A DNA stretch of 64,000 nt from Nocardia blacklockiae (GCF_015477355.1 NZ_JADLRJ010000010.1:62001-126000); one strand, 5' to 3'; positions 43,866-52,788 are shown, numbered from the stretch's first letter. Numbers and translations are program-made. The notes: generated from the letters alone by a model not told the origin.

Positions 43866-45199
43866 TTACCGTGCTCGTCGGCTCCATGGTCCTGCTGTGC
43901 GGACACCCCGCGCACGCCGAACCCGCCACCCCGCCACCACCGGGGATCGCCGGCCCGTCGCCGCTCCAGCAATGGATCGACGACACCGTTCCCGCACCGC
44001 AACTGGCCCCGTCGCCCGAACATCCCGCCGGGGCGAACCGGTCCGCGCTGTGGCACGCCATCCTGTCCGCCCCGACCGGCGACCCCACCTTCGACGCCTG
44101 GCCCGCCGATCTCGCGCAGCTGAGCCCGGGGGAGGTCATCGAGACCCGCGACGTGACGGCGACGGCCGCCGGGTTGATCAACGCCCCGATCGCTCGGGCG
44201 TTGCTGGTGAAGTACCGATCCACCTCCGCGACGGGCACGCCGTCGTTCGGCACCGCGACCCTGCTCGTCCCCGCCGCGCCGTGGGACGGGCCCGGTCCCC
44301 GGCCCGTGGAGGTGGACACGCTGCCGATCAACGCGCTGGGCCTGGAGTGCACCCCGGGCTACATGATCGCGCACGGCGACCGGGACAACAACGGCATCAA
44401 CGTCTTCCTGCCGGGCGTGGCCACGGCGCTGACCAAGGGCCACGCCATCCTGATCCCCGATCACGAGGGCCCGCTGGTGTCCTACGCCGAGCCCACCGTC
44501 GCCGGGCACATGACCCTCGACGCGATCCGGGCCGTCCGGTCGCTGTTCCCGGACGAATTCGCCGCCAGCCGCTATGCCGTGACCGGCTACTCGGGCGGGG
44601 CGATCGCCTCCTACGCGACGACGATGCTGCTCGGCGAGTACGCGCCCGAACTGTCGGAGGTGCTGGTGGGCGCGGTCGTGGGCGGACTGGTGACCGATTA
44701 CGGCGCGGTGGCGCACGTGTTCAACGGGCGCAGCGCCTCCGGAATCCTGCTGTCGGTGTCGCTGGCGATCGCGCGCGAACACCCGGAGATGTTGCGGTAC
44801 ATGAACAATCTCGCGCAGTGGGTGGCGACCTCCCCGCTGAAGAACATCTGCGGCGAGGCCGACGGGCCGCTCGGCGCGGTCGGCATCCCCATGGAGGTCG
44901 CCGCGAACATCGACAATCCGCTGGAGAGCGACATCGCCGCGCACATCGAGCGGCTGACCGACCTGACCGACCGGAAATCCGCTGTGCCGCTGTACATCTA
45001 CCACGGCGCCGACGATTTCTGGATCCCCATCCAGGGTCCGCGCGAGATGTACCGGCAACAGTGCGCGCTCGGCGTGCCCGCCGAATTCCGCACGGTGCCG
45101 GGTGAACACGTGTCCGCGATGATCAGCGGAGCGGGCGGTGCGATCGACTGGATCGACGCGCGGCTGCGTGGGGAGCCCGCTCCCGACGAGTGCTCGTAA
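43841..45199 (+). CDS. Secreted lipase (LIP family), paralogue 1
   Basis: 452 residues from GTG 43841, with GATGAGG upstream; the in-frame ATG 43832 has no room for a ribosome site. Signal peptide LPAVVITVLVGSMVLLCGHPAHA. Nucleophile Ser is in TGYSGGAIA, Asp in YHGADDFWIP, His in VPGEHVSAM, the layout of the fungal-type secretory lipase family found across Nocardia and Mycobacterium. It converges with a close paralogue. It should hydrolyse extracellular esters. Confidence 0.9.
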   Translation: MKTLPAVVITVLVGSMVLLCGHPAHAEPATPPPPGIAGPSPLQQWIDDTVPAPQLAPSPEHPAGANRSALWHAILSAPTGDPTFDAWPADLAQLSPGEVIETRDVTATAAGLINAPIARALLVKYRSTSATGTPSFGTATLLVPAAPWDGPGPRPVEVDTLPINALGLECTPGYMIAHGDRDNNGINVFLPGVATALTKGHAILIPDHEGPLVSYAEPTVAGHMTLDAIRAVRSLFPDEFAASRYAVTGYSGGAIASYATTMLLGEYAPELSEVLVGAVVGGLVTDYGAVAHVFNGRSASGILLSVSLAIAREHPEMLRYMNNLAQWVATSPLKNICGEADGPLGAVGIPMEVAANIDNPLESDIAAHIERLTDLTDRKSAVPLYIYHGADDFWIPIQGPREMYRQQCALGVPAEFRTVPGEHVSAMISGAGGAIDWIDARLRGEPAPDECS

Positions 45200-45223
45200 C
45201 CGCGGCGGCGGCGTAAGACGAAT

Positions 45224-45262
45224 GCGCCCGCCTGCTCCTCCGTCGGGAGGGCAGGCGGGCGC
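45224..45262. terminator. Bidirectional hairpin terminator between the lipases
   Basis: GCGCCCGCCTGC (45224-45235) and GCAGGCGGGCGC (45251-45262) form a perfect 12-bp stem between the two convergent stops, likely serving both genes. Confidence 0.78.
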
Positions 45263-45296
45263 GTTGTCGTTGCGGGCTAACGGATTTCGCGGCGGG

Positions 45297-46670
45297 TCAG
45301 CATTCGCTCGGCGCGGGCTCGCCGCGCAACCGCGCGAGCAGCCAGTCGTCGAGCAGAGGGGACCCGGTGGCGTAACCGATCAGATGCTCGCCCGGCACGA
45401 CTCGGAAGACGGCCGGCACGCCCTTGCCGCACTGCTGCCGGTGCATGCGCTGGGCGTCCTCGAGCGGAATCCAAGGGTCGTGCGCGCCGTGGTAGATGAA
45501 CAGCGGCACAGCGGATTTGCGATCCGTGAGGTCCAGTTTGGCGAACATCGCGTCGGCCAGCGGGCCCTCGAGCGAGTTGCCGACGGTGGCCGCGACGTCC
45601 ATCGGGAAGCCGACCACGCCGAGCGGGCCGTCGGCGTCGCCGCAGATGTCCTTGATCGGCGAGGTCGCCACCCACTGCGCGAGATGATTCATGTACGGCA
45701 CCATCTCGGCGTGCTCGCGGGCGACCGCCAGCGCCACCGACAGCAGGATCCCGGAGGAGATGTTGCCGTTGAAGCGGTGGGCGACATTCCTGTTGTCGGT
45801 GACCAGACCGCCCGCGGCCGCCCCCACGACGGCCTCGGCCAGCTCCGGCGCGTACTCGTCGAGCAGCATCGCCGTCGCGTAGGCGGCGATCGCCCCGCCC
45901 GAGTAGCCGCTGACCACGAAGTGGCTGTCGGCGAACCGATTCGAGTCCGCCGTGCGGGTCGCGCGGATCGAGTCGAGGATCACGTGCCCCGCGACGTTCG
46001 GTTCGGCATAGGCCATCAGCGGGCCCTCGTGGTCGGGCACGAGCACCGCGTGACCCTGGCCCAGCGCCCACCAGATGGACGGCATGAACACGGTGAGGTC
46101 GGTGTTGGGCTTGTCGAGCAGTCCGTGCGACATCTGGAAGCCGGGCGTGCAGTGCGTGCCGAGGGAGTTGATCGGCAGCGCGTTCACCTCCACCGGCTGC
46201 GGCCCCGGCCCGGCCCACGGGGCCGCCGGGGTGATCAGGGTAGCGGTGCCGAACGACGGCGTGCCCGACGCCGAGGTGGACCGGAACTTCAGCAGCTCGG
46301 CGCGGGCGATCGGGGTCGCCATGCGCGCGGCCGTGGCCGTGGTGACGTCACGGGATTCGATGATCTGCCCGGGGCTCAGCTGTTCGAGGTGGTCGGGCCA
46401 GGCGTCGAAGATCGGGTCTCCGGTGGGCGTGGACAGGATCGCTTTCCACAGGGCGGCTTGGTCGCTGCCGGCGGGATGCTCGGGCGCGGAGGCCAGCGGC
46501 GGCGCGGGGATGGTGTCGTCGATCCACTGCTGGAGCGGGGACGGACCGGCCACGCCCGGTAGCGGCGTCGACGGCGGGGGGAGGGGCGGTTCGGCGTGCG
46601 CGGGGTGTCCGCCCAGCAGGACCATTGAGCTGACGAGCACGGTAACGACTACTGCGGGAAGCGTTTTCAC
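45297..46670 (-). CDS. Secreted lipase (LIP family), paralogue 2
   Basis: 457 residues from GTG 46670. It mirrors paralogue 1: signal peptide LPAVVVTVLVSSMVLLGGHPAHA, Ser in SGYSGGAIA, Asp in YHGAHDPWIP, His in VPGEHLIGY. The first 25 residues are almost identical in both genes, as are about 100 bp of upstream DNA. The mature parts have diverged, so the duplication is not recent or the enzymes have specialised. Confidence 0.9.
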   Translation of the reverse strand: MKTLPAVVVTVLVSSMVLLGGHPAHAEPPLPPPSTPLPGVAGPSPLQQWIDDTIPAPPLASAPEHPAGSDQAALWKAILSTPTGDPIFDAWPDHLEQLSPGQIIESRDVTTATAARMATPIARAELLKFRSTSASGTPSFGTATLITPAAPWAGPGPQPVEVNALPINSLGTHCTPGFQMSHGLLDKPNTDLTVFMPSIWWALGQGHAVLVPDHEGPLMAYAEPNVAGHVILDSIRATRTADSNRFADSHFVVSGYSGGAIAAYATAMLLDEYAPELAEAVVGAAAGGLVTDNRNVAHRFNGNISSGILLSVALAVAREHAEMVPYMNHLAQWVATSPIKDICGDADGPLGVVGFPMDVAATVGNSLEGPLADAMFAKLDLTDRKSAVPLFIYHGAHDPWIPLEDAQRMHRQQCGKGVPAVFRVVPGEHLIGYATGSPLLDDWLLARLRGEPAPSEC

Positions 46671-46765
46671 GGTCCTCATCCTCGATTCGAATGAACCCGC
46701 AAAGATTAGCCATCCGGCCGGGAGCTACCAAACGGTTGCTTATGCGACTGTAATCAGCGGTTAAA
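46640..46765 (-). repeat. Duplicated promoter/leader, copy 2
   Basis: Reverse-oriented counterpart of 43740-43865. GATTACAGT, CGTTTGG and the block from CTTTGCGGGTTCATTC to the start codon are shared with few changes. The conserved positions upstream point to the same transcription control. Confidence 0.75.
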
Positions 46766-46896
46766 ACGGCCGGGGTGAGATGTGACGCGTCCCAATGGAT
46801 CGCGCGCCGGTGCTGTGAGATGTGTGCTCGACCGCGGGAGAATGCCCGGTCGGATACCGACCGAACGGTATTGCGGGTCGGTGCAACAGCGTCCGG

Positions 46897-46921
46897 TATG
46901 CTACTCCGGTTAGCCTAACCG
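46897..46921 (+). promoter_or_regulatory. IdeR/DtxR iron box and -10 element before efeU
   Basis: CGGTTAG-C-CTAACCG (46907-46921) matches the core of the IdeR box, TTAGGTTAGSCTAACCTAA. TATGCT (46897-46902) just before it is a plausible -10. Iron-loaded IdeR would cover the transcription start and repress efeUOB. The remaining space from 46766 to 46896 shows no gene. Confidence 0.85.
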
Positions 46922-46978
46922 AACTCGCGCACTGTCGCGGGGGTCGGTGCGTTCGATCGGTGGATAGGGGTTTCGACG

Positions 46979-47869
46979 ATGGAACTTGTCGCGTCGGCTC
47001 CGACGGTCGCCACCCAGCTCTTCGGCAGCGGTCTGCTGGGCGTTCGCGAAGGGCTCGAGACGGGCATCGTCGTGATGGTCCTGGCCGCCTTCCTCGTGAA
47101 GTCCGATCGCCGCGACGGCCTGAAGTGGCTGTGGGCGGGGGTGGCCGCGGCGGTGGTCATGGTGCTGACGATCTTCGCGGTGATCCACTACGGCACCTCG
47201 ACGGTCGACGGGTTGGCGGCCGAGGCGATCGCGGGCGTGGCCTCGCTGGTCGCGGTGGTCGTGGTGACCCTGATGGTGCTGTGGATGCGCTCGGCCGCGG
47301 CGCACATCTCACAGGACCTGAAGCGCGGCATGGCCCGGGCGTTGCAGGGCGGCGGGTTCGCGATCCTGTTCCTGGCGTTCCTCGCGGTCGGTCGCGAGGG
47401 TGTCGAGACCGCGCTGCTCATGGTCGGCTACGCCGAGAACACCTCCGGCAGCAGCTGGCCGCTGGTCGGGCTGGTCGGCGGCGTCGCGATCGCGGCGGTG
47501 CTGGCGGTCCTCATGTACTACGGCGCGATCCGGATCGACCTGGCGATGTTCTTCCGCTACACCGGCGCGTTCCTGGTCGTGGTCGCCGCGGGCATCCTCG
47601 GCTACGGCGTGCGGGCGCTGCAACTGGTCGGCTGGCTGCCGGGCGGGGACCGGACGGCGTTCGACATCTCCGCGCATTTCGACCAGTCGTCGTGGTACGG
47701 CACGGTGCTCGCCGGCATCTTCAACTTCCGGCCGGATCCCACTGTGCTGCAAGCGATCGCGTGGGTCGGCTATCTGGTGATCGTGCTGGCGCTGTTCCTG
47801 CGGCCGGTGCGGCCGGTGCGGGACACGACGGCGGACGCGACCGAGCGAGTGCAGACTCCGGCCCGCTGA
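46979..47869 (+). CDS. efeU: EfeU iron permease (FTR1 family)
   Basis: 296 residues with seven membrane helices. Two REGxE iron motifs are present, VREGLETGIV in helix 1 and GREGVETALL in helix 4, as in yeast Ftr1 and E. coli EfeU. It imports ferric or ferrous iron with EfeO and EfeB, which follow at once. Control by the IdeR box upstream is expected. Confidence 0.94.
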   Translation: MELVASAPTVATQLFGSGLLGVREGLETGIVVMVLAAFLVKSDRRDGLKWLWAGVAAAVVMVLTIFAVIHYGTSTVDGLAAEAIAGVASLVAVVVVTLMVLWMRSAAAHISQDLKRGMARALQGGGFAILFLAFLAVGREGVETALLMVGYAENTSGSSWPLVGLVGGVAIAAVLAVLMYYGAIRIDLAMFFRYTGAFLVVVAAGILGYGVRALQLVGWLPGGDRTAFDISAHFDQSSWYGTVLAGIFNFRPDPTVLQAIAWVGYLVIVLALFLRPVRPVRDTTADATERVQTPAR

Positions 47870-47901
47870 CGCGCCGGGATGAGGGAAGGAATGAACCAGC
47901 A

Positions 47902-49119
47902 GTGAAACTTACGGCTGCCCCCGTGCGAACTGCCGCCGCGGCGACCCTGGCGGTCACCGGGCTGCTCCTGACGACCGCCTGCACGGAGAAATCGCAGGCC
48001 GGCGCGGGCGATATCGCGGTGACCTCCACCGACTCGGCGTGCGAGCTGGGCGGCTCGTCGGCGTCTACGGGGAACATCACCTTCGACGTCGCCAACCACG
48101 GCTCGAAGGTCACCGAGTTCTACGTGTTCGGCAGCAACAACCGGGTGATCGGCGAGGTCGAGAACATCGGGCCGGGCGTCTCGGGCAAGCTGACCGTGGA
48201 GATCACCGACCCGGGCACCTACGAGACCGCCTGCAAGCCGGGCATGGTCGGCAACGGGATCCGCCAGCAGCTGACCGTCACCGGCGAGAAGAAAGCCAAG
48301 ACGGAGGTGCCGGCCGACGTCGACCAGGCCGAACAGCGCTATCTCGAGTACGTGCGCGGTCAGCTCGACGGGCTGGTCGCGCAGACCGGGTCGTTCGTCG
48401 CCGCGGTGAAGTCGGGCGATCTCGCCGGCGCGCGTAGCCAATTCGGCATGGCCCGGACGTTCTACGAGCGGATCGAGCCGGTCGCGTCGTCGTTCCCCGA
48501 TCTGGACCCGAACATCGACATGCGCTGGGACGACACCGAGAACGGCACCCAGCCCTTCATCGGCTTCCACCGGCTCGAGCGATTCCTGTGGCCGCCCAAG
48601 CAGAGTGACGTCGGCGAGAAGGGCGACAGCATCGCCCCGGCCGACCTCGCCAATGCCGCCACCGACACCAAGCCCGCCATCGACGCCGAGGCGGATGCCT
48701 TGCTCGCCAACGTCACCAAGCTGCGGGACGAGGTGGCGAAGCCCGACTTCGTGTTCGAGACCCAGTCGTTCGTCAAGGGGCCGCAGGCGCTGATCGACGA
48801 GGTCGCGCAGACCAAGGTCGGCGGCGAGGAGGACCGGTATTCGCGCACCGACCTGTGGGATTTCGCCGCCAACATCGACGGCTCGGAAACCTTGATCGCC
48901 AACCTGCAGCCGATGATCGCGGCGAAGGACCCCGCGCTGATGGACAAGATCACCGGTCAGTTCCAGGCGGTGCGCGACGCGATCAACCAGTTCCGCAGCG
49001 GCGACGGTTACGTCGCCTACAACACCGTGACCGATCAGCAGCGAAAAGCGTTGTCCGACAAGATCGATGTGTTGTCGGCGACGCTCAGTCAGGTGCCCGG
49101 TCTGATTCTGGGCCAGTGA
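47902..49119 (+). CDS. efeO: EfeO iron-uptake lipoprotein (cupredoxin plus M75)
   Basis: 405 residues from GTG 47902. The signal peptide ends at a lipobox (LLLTTAC), giving a lipid-anchored protein. Residues 35-125 are the cupredoxin domain and the rest is the M75 peptidase-like domain with the metal motif HRLE (GFHRLERFLWPP). It binds iron outside the membrane and passes it to EfeU. It lies 32 bp after efeU. Confidence 0.93.
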   Translation: MKLTAAPVRTAAAATLAVTGLLLTTACTEKSQAGAGDIAVTSTDSACELGGSSASTGNITFDVANHGSKVTEFYVFGSNNRVIGEVENIGPGVSGKLTVEITDPGTYETACKPGMVGNGIRQQLTVTGEKKAKTEVPADVDQAEQRYLEYVRGQLDGLVAQTGSFVAAVKSGDLAGARSQFGMARTFYERIEPVASSFPDLDPNIDMRWDDTENGTQPFIGFHRLERFLWPPKQSDVGEKGDSIAPADLANAATDTKPAIDAEADALLANVTKLRDEVAKPDFVFETQSFVKGPQALIDEVAQTKVGGEEDRYSRTDLWDFAANIDGSETLIANLQPMIAAKDPALMDKITGQFQAVRDAINQFRSGDGYVAYNTVTDQQRKALSDKIDVLSATLSQVPGLILGQ

Positions 49120-49138
49120 GCGACAGGAAGAGTCGGCG

Positions 49139-50458
49139 ATGAGCGACACCGAAGACCCGGCCGCGGCGCGCACAACCGGTGCGGCGGGACGATTCTCCCG
49201 GCGCGCACTGCTCGGCGCGACCGGTGCGAGCGTGGCCGTCGGCGCGGCGGCGGGCGCTGCGGCCGGTGCCTTCGGCGTCGCCACGCAACCGCAGGGCGCC
49301 GATCGGGCGGTGCCGTTCCGCGGTGCGCGCCAGGCCGGGATCACCACCGCGGTGCAGGACCGCCTGCACTTCGCGGCGTTCGACGTGATCACCGACTCCC
49401 GCGACGAACTCGTCGACATGCTGAAGCGGTGGACCGTGGCGGCCGAGCGGATGACCCGCGGCGAGGAGGCGGTCCCGGGCGGCGCGACCGACCACGGCGC
49501 GCACCGGCCGCCCGCCGATACCGGTGAGGCACTGGAGCTTTCGGCCGCGTCGCTCACGCTGACCATCGGGTTCGGGCCGGGGCTGTTCGGGCCGACGGCC
49601 GACGCTCCGGCACGGCGCGACCGGTTCGGCCTGGCCGCGCGCAAACCCGCGGCGCTGGCCGACCTGCCGGTGTTCGCCAAGGACGCGATCGAGCCCTCCC
49701 GCAGCTACGGCGACCTCTGCATCCAGGCCTGCGCCGACGACCCGCAGGTCGCGGTGCACGCCATCCGGAACCTGTCGCGGCTGGGGCTCGGCGTGGTCAG
49801 CGTGCGCTGGTCCCAGCTCGGGTTCGGCCGCACCTCCAGCACCACGCAGACACAGGCGACGCCGCGAAACATGTTCGGGTTCAAGGACGGCACCGCGAAC
49901 CTCAAGGCCGAGGAGACCGACCTGCTCGACCGCTGGGTGTGGGTGCAGGAGGGTGACGACCGCCCCGAGGCGCGGTGGATGACCGGCGGTAGCTACCTGG
50001 TCGCGCGGCGCATCCGCATGGACATCGAGCCGTGGGACCGGGCCTCGCTGTCGGAGCAGGAGGACGTGATCGGCCGCACGAAGCGGGAGGGCGCGCCGCT
50101 GGGACAGACCCGCGAATTCGACACACCGGATTTCCTCGTCACCTCGGGGCACAGCCCGGTCATCCCCGCCACCGCGCACGTGCGTCTGGCGCATCCGGAC
50201 AACCTCGGCGGCGTGCAGCTGCTGCGCCGCGGCTACAACTTCACCGACGGCTCCGACGGTTTCGGCCACCTGGACGCCGGACTGTTCTTCATCGCGTACT
50301 GCCGCAACCCGCACAACCAGTTCGTGCCCATGCAACGCGCCCTCGCCAACAAGGACGCGATGATGGAATACATCACCCACACCGGCTCCGCCCTGTTCGC
50401 CTGCCCGCCCGGCGTCGCCGAGGGCCAGTGGTGGGGCCAGGCCCTTTTCGAGAGCTGA
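49139..50458 (+). CDS. efeB: EfeB deferrochelatase/DyP peroxidase
   Basis: 439 residues. A twin-arginine signal (GRFSRRALLGATGAS) directs export in folded form with heme. The DyP motif GxxDG is FGFKDGTANL, and the heme-binding His lies in the later segment typical of the family. It removes iron from heme or oxidises Fe(II) for uptake by EfeU. Third gene of efeUOB, starting 19 bp after efeO. Confidence 0.93.
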   Translation: MSDTEDPAAARTTGAAGRFSRRALLGATGASVAVGAAAGAAAGAFGVATQPQGADRAVPFRGARQAGITTAVQDRLHFAAFDVITDSRDELVDMLKRWTVAAERMTRGEEAVPGGATDHGAHRPPADTGEALELSAASLTLTIGFGPGLFGPTADAPARRDRFGLAARKPAALADLPVFAKDAIEPSRSYGDLCIQACADDPQVAVHAIRNLSRLGLGVVSVRWSQLGFGRTSSTTQTQATPRNMFGFKDGTANLKAEETDLLDRWVWVQEGDDRPEARWMTGGSYLVARRIRMDIEPWDRASLSEQEDVIGRTKREGAPLGQTREFDTPDFLVTSGHSPVIPATAHVRLAHPDNLGGVQLLRRGYNFTDGSDGFGHLDAGLFFIAYCRNPHNQFVPMQRALANKDAMMEYITHTGSALFACPPGVAEGQWWGQALFES

Positions 50459-50468
50459 CGCCGACTCG

Positions 50469-51137
50469 CTAACCGCCTGCCCGGCGCACCATCTCGGCGA
50501 TCCAGACCGGGGCGTACGGGGAGGTGCAGTTCGGCGGTGTCGGATAGTCCGCGAGCACGCGCAGGCGTTCGCCGATGCCGATCGCCCGGGCGCGCAGATC
50601 GGGGTGCTCGATGCCGATCCGGGCGAGGCAGTGGTTCATCTCCCACTGGAGACGGTCCGGCGCGTCCTTCATCTCGGCCTCGATGCGGTCGAGCAGGTGC
50701 GCGAGGTCCAGGCCGTCCGGGCGTTTCGCCACGCGTTCGGCGGTCAGCGCCCAGCCTGCGGCGGCGACCGCGGGATCCGGGTCGTCCGACCACGCCAGGC
50801 GCAGGTCCTCGGCGTGCGGACTCTTCTTCGCCACGTAGTTGACGAGCCAGTCGTGCACCTTCGGCGTGCGGGCGCCGCGCACCATGGCGTCCAGCTCGTC
50901 GCGCCCGAACGCTTTAGGACGGCAGATCAGGGTGGCCAGCAGCTTCGCCGCGGTGTCGTCGGTCTTCCACAGCGCGCGGGCGAGGTCCTGCTGTGTCTTC
51001 AGCCGTTTCGCGATCGCGCGCAGCTTGCTCAGGTTCACGCCGTGGTCGTCGCCGTGCTTCTCGTTCACCGCGCGCGCCTTCGGATCCTCGAGTGCGGCCA
51101 GTTCGGCCAGCACCTCGGATACCGTCGTCTCCGTCAC
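50469..51137 (-). CDS. DNA alkylation repair protein (AlkD-like HEAT fold)
   Basis: 222 residues from GTG 51137, with GGGAGG upstream. The alpha-solenoid pattern of AlkC/AlkD proteins is present: AVNEKHGDDHGVNLSKLRAIAKRL at the N-terminus and WEMNHCLARIGIEHPDLRARA near the C-terminus. Enzymes of this fold remove alkylated bases such as 7-methylguanine, though many relatives are untested. It is convergent with efeB. Confidence 0.85.
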   Translation of the reverse strand: MTETTVSEVLAELAALEDPKARAVNEKHGDDHGVNLSKLRAIAKRLKTQQDLARALWKTDDTAAKLLATLICRPKAFGRDELDAMVRGARTPKVHDWLVNYVAKKSPHAEDLRLAWSDDPDPAVAAAGWALTAERVAKRPDGLDLAHLLDRIEAEMKDAPDRLQWEMNHCLARIGIEHPDLRARAIGIGERLRVLADYPTPPNCTSPYAPVWIAEMVRRAGG

Positions 51138-51243
51138 CGCGGGGCCTCCCGTCCGTTCGCGTGCGGCCCAGCCTACGAGGTGTTCTCCGGCGCGGCCTTC
51201 GATCGAAGGTGTTGGCTGGAGGTGTGCTGGGTATGGAGGGGGC

Positions 51244-51414
51244 ATGACATCTCTGAGTTCGGTCGAGCGGTTGCTGGGCGAGCTCACCGCCCGGTACGGG
51301 TCGGTGGAGGCGATGTTCGAAAGCTTGGATCTGCTACGGGCCGATCCGGGTGCGCCGACCGCGGTGCTTCCGGTGGTGGCCGCCGCGAGTGGCGGCCGGC
51401 ACCGCGCGCGGTGA
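51244..51414 (+). CDS. Small protein, unknown function
   Basis: 56 residues from ATG 51244, with GGAGGGGG upstream. The peptide is helical (SSVERLLGELTARYGSVEAMFESLDLL) and has an Arg-rich tail. No family recognised. The strong ribosome site and its own short intergenic space support it as a real gene, divergent from the AlkD-like gene. Confidence 0.55.
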   Translation: MTSLSSVERLLGELTARYGSVEAMFESLDLLRADPGAPTAVLPVVAAASGGRHRAR

Positions 51415-51483
51415 CAATGGCCGCTGTCGCGGCGGGCCCGGAGGTGCTCGGCCCGCGGTGACGGCGGAGAGGGGAGGACGGTT

Positions 51484-51720
51484 GTGAGGATGGAACCCAC
51501 TGTCGACGTGCGGCGGGCCCGCGACGCGCTCGTGCGCGCGCAGGCCTTCGCGGCGTCGGCTCGCCGCATCGTCGAGCGCGACCGCGAGAACCAGGTCGCC
51601 GCCCGCGCGAGCATGCTCCGCGCCGGGCAGCGCCAGCGCGACACCGCCGCCCGCCTCGCCGACCTCCAGGCGTCGCACCGGGAATTCCTGCGGACCCTCG
51701 GCGACCGCCCGGCCGCCTGA
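51484..51720 (+). CDS. Small helical protein, unknown function
   Basis: 78 residues from GTG 51484, with GGGAGG upstream; ATG 51490 is an alternative. It is Arg/Ala-rich and almost wholly helical (RARDALVRAQAFAASARRIV, DTAARLADLQASHREFLRTL), perhaps a coiled coil. It could belong to a transcript with the preceding small gene and the nitroreductase. Confidence 0.55.
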   Translation: MRMEPTVDVRRARDALVRAQAFAASARRIVERDRENQVAARASMLRAGQRQRDTAARLADLQASHREFLRTLGDRPAA

Positions 51721-51778
51721 ACGTCGCCGGTGCCGTACGGTCGGTCGAGTCCTACGGAGCACGTGACAGGAGCAGCGC

Positions 51779-52435
51779 ATGCCGATCGAACTCGACCTCA
51801 CCGCCGACGAACTGCTGTCCACGACGCGGGCCGTGCGCAAGCGCCTGGATCTGGATCGTCCGGTGCCGCGGGAGGTCGTGCGGGAGTGCATCGAGCTGGC
51901 GGTGCAGGCTCCGAGCGGTTCGAACCGGCAGGGCTGGCACTGGGTGGTGGTCACCGACGCCGAGAAGCGGCGCGGGCTGGGTGAGCTGTACCGCCGTGGC
52001 TTCGAGGCGTACGCGGCTTCGCCGGAGTACCCCGGGAATCGGCCCGCGAGCGACCCCGAGGCCGACGCGGTGCGGCAGCGGGTGGCGGGTTCGGCGGCGT
52101 ATCTGGCCGAGCGGATGGGCGAGGTGCCGGTCCTGATCGTCCCGTGCCTGTCGGGACGGGTCGACAACGCGCCGAGCGCGCGCAGCGCGTCGTTCTGGGC
52201 CTCGCTGTTCCCGGCGGTGTGGAGCTTCTGCCTGGCGGCCCGCTCGCGCGGTCTCGGAACCGCCTGGACCACACTGCATCTGGGCTACGAGCGGGAGGCG
52301 GCCGACCTGCTCGGCATCCCCTACGAGCAGGTGTCGCAGGGCGCGCTGCTGCCCCTCGCGTATACGAAGGGCACGCGCTTCAAGCCCGCCGCCCGCAACG
52401 ACCTGGACGGGATCGTGCATTTCGACAGCTGGTGA
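51779..52435 (+). CDS. Nitroreductase-family flavoprotein
   Basis: 218 residues. The FMN-binding opening STTRAVRKRLDLDRPVP and APSGSNRQGWHWVVVTD are typical, as is LGTAWTTLHLGYEREAADLLGIP in the C-terminal half. It probably reduces nitro compounds, quinones or enones with NAD(P)H. ATG 51779 gives full length. Its stop overlaps the GTG of a rhodanese remnant. Confidence 0.9.
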   Translation: MPIELDLTADELLSTTRAVRKRLDLDRPVPREVVRECIELAVQAPSGSNRQGWHWVVVTDAEKRRGLGELYRRGFEAYAASPEYPGNRPASDPEADAVRQRVAGSAAYLAERMGEVPVLIVPCLSGRVDNAPSARSASFWASLFPAVWSFCLAARSRGLGTAWTTLHLGYEREAADLLGIPYEQVSQGALLPLAYTKGTRFKPAARNDLDGIVHFDSW

Positions 52436-52524
52436 GAGCTGCCGCTACGACCGCGCCGCCCGCGCTCGTCTGCGCCGAGGAACTCCACGAGGCGCTGGCG
52501 GCGGGGCGCGGCGTGCGGTTGTAA
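52432..52524 (+). pseudogene. Rhodanese (sulfurtransferase) N-terminal remnant
   Basis: 30 codons from GTG 52432, overlapping the nitroreductase stop. PPALVCAEELHEALAAGRGVRL is the beginning of a thiosulfate sulfurtransferase, which would continue LLDVRW; here a TAA follows at once. The rest of the gene is gone. It is best read as a truncated gene left after a deletion. Confidence 0.6.
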
Positions 52525-52619
52525 GTTTCCCTTCGTTCTCGGTCGAAACCGCGTACGGCCTGTGATCTTTCCAGTTATGTTAATGGGGATTCTGACCGGT
52601 TCGCAATGAGGAGAACGAC

Positions 52620-52694
52620 ATGAACGTGTGGATTCTGATCCAGGGTCTGCTCTACCGCTTGGACATGGGGTCGGCCGGGTTCGGCGGCCTGTAG
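52620..52694 (+). CDS. Possible 24-residue peptide
   Basis: ATG 52620 is preceded by GAGGAG at ideal spacing. The peptide MNVWILIQGLLYRLDMGSAG (first 20 residues) is amphipathic, with a hydrophobic start. It lies in the leader region before the rubber oxygenase gene and ends 94 bp upstream of it. It may be a small membrane peptide or a leader peptide. No homologue recognised. Confidence 0.42.
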   Translation: MNVWILIQGLLYRLDMGSAGFGGL

Positions 52695-52728
52695 GTCTTG
52701 TGATCGCGGTCACGCTGTGCTGTCATCG

Positions 52729-52763
52729 AGATACTGAGATACACGGAATGTATCTCTGTATCT
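52729..52763. promoter_or_regulatory. Large inverted repeat, operator of the lcp gene
   Basis: Arms AGATACTGAGATACA and TGTATCTCTGTATCT (one mismatch) flank CGGAA. Each arm itself contains two AGATAC-type half-sites. It lies 26-60 bp upstream of the lcp start, over the expected promoter. A TetR repressor (LcpR) is known to control lcp in Gordonia; no such gene is adjacent here. Confidence 0.75.
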
Positions 52764-52788
52764 ATTTCTCGATGAAGAGGTCGACAGC

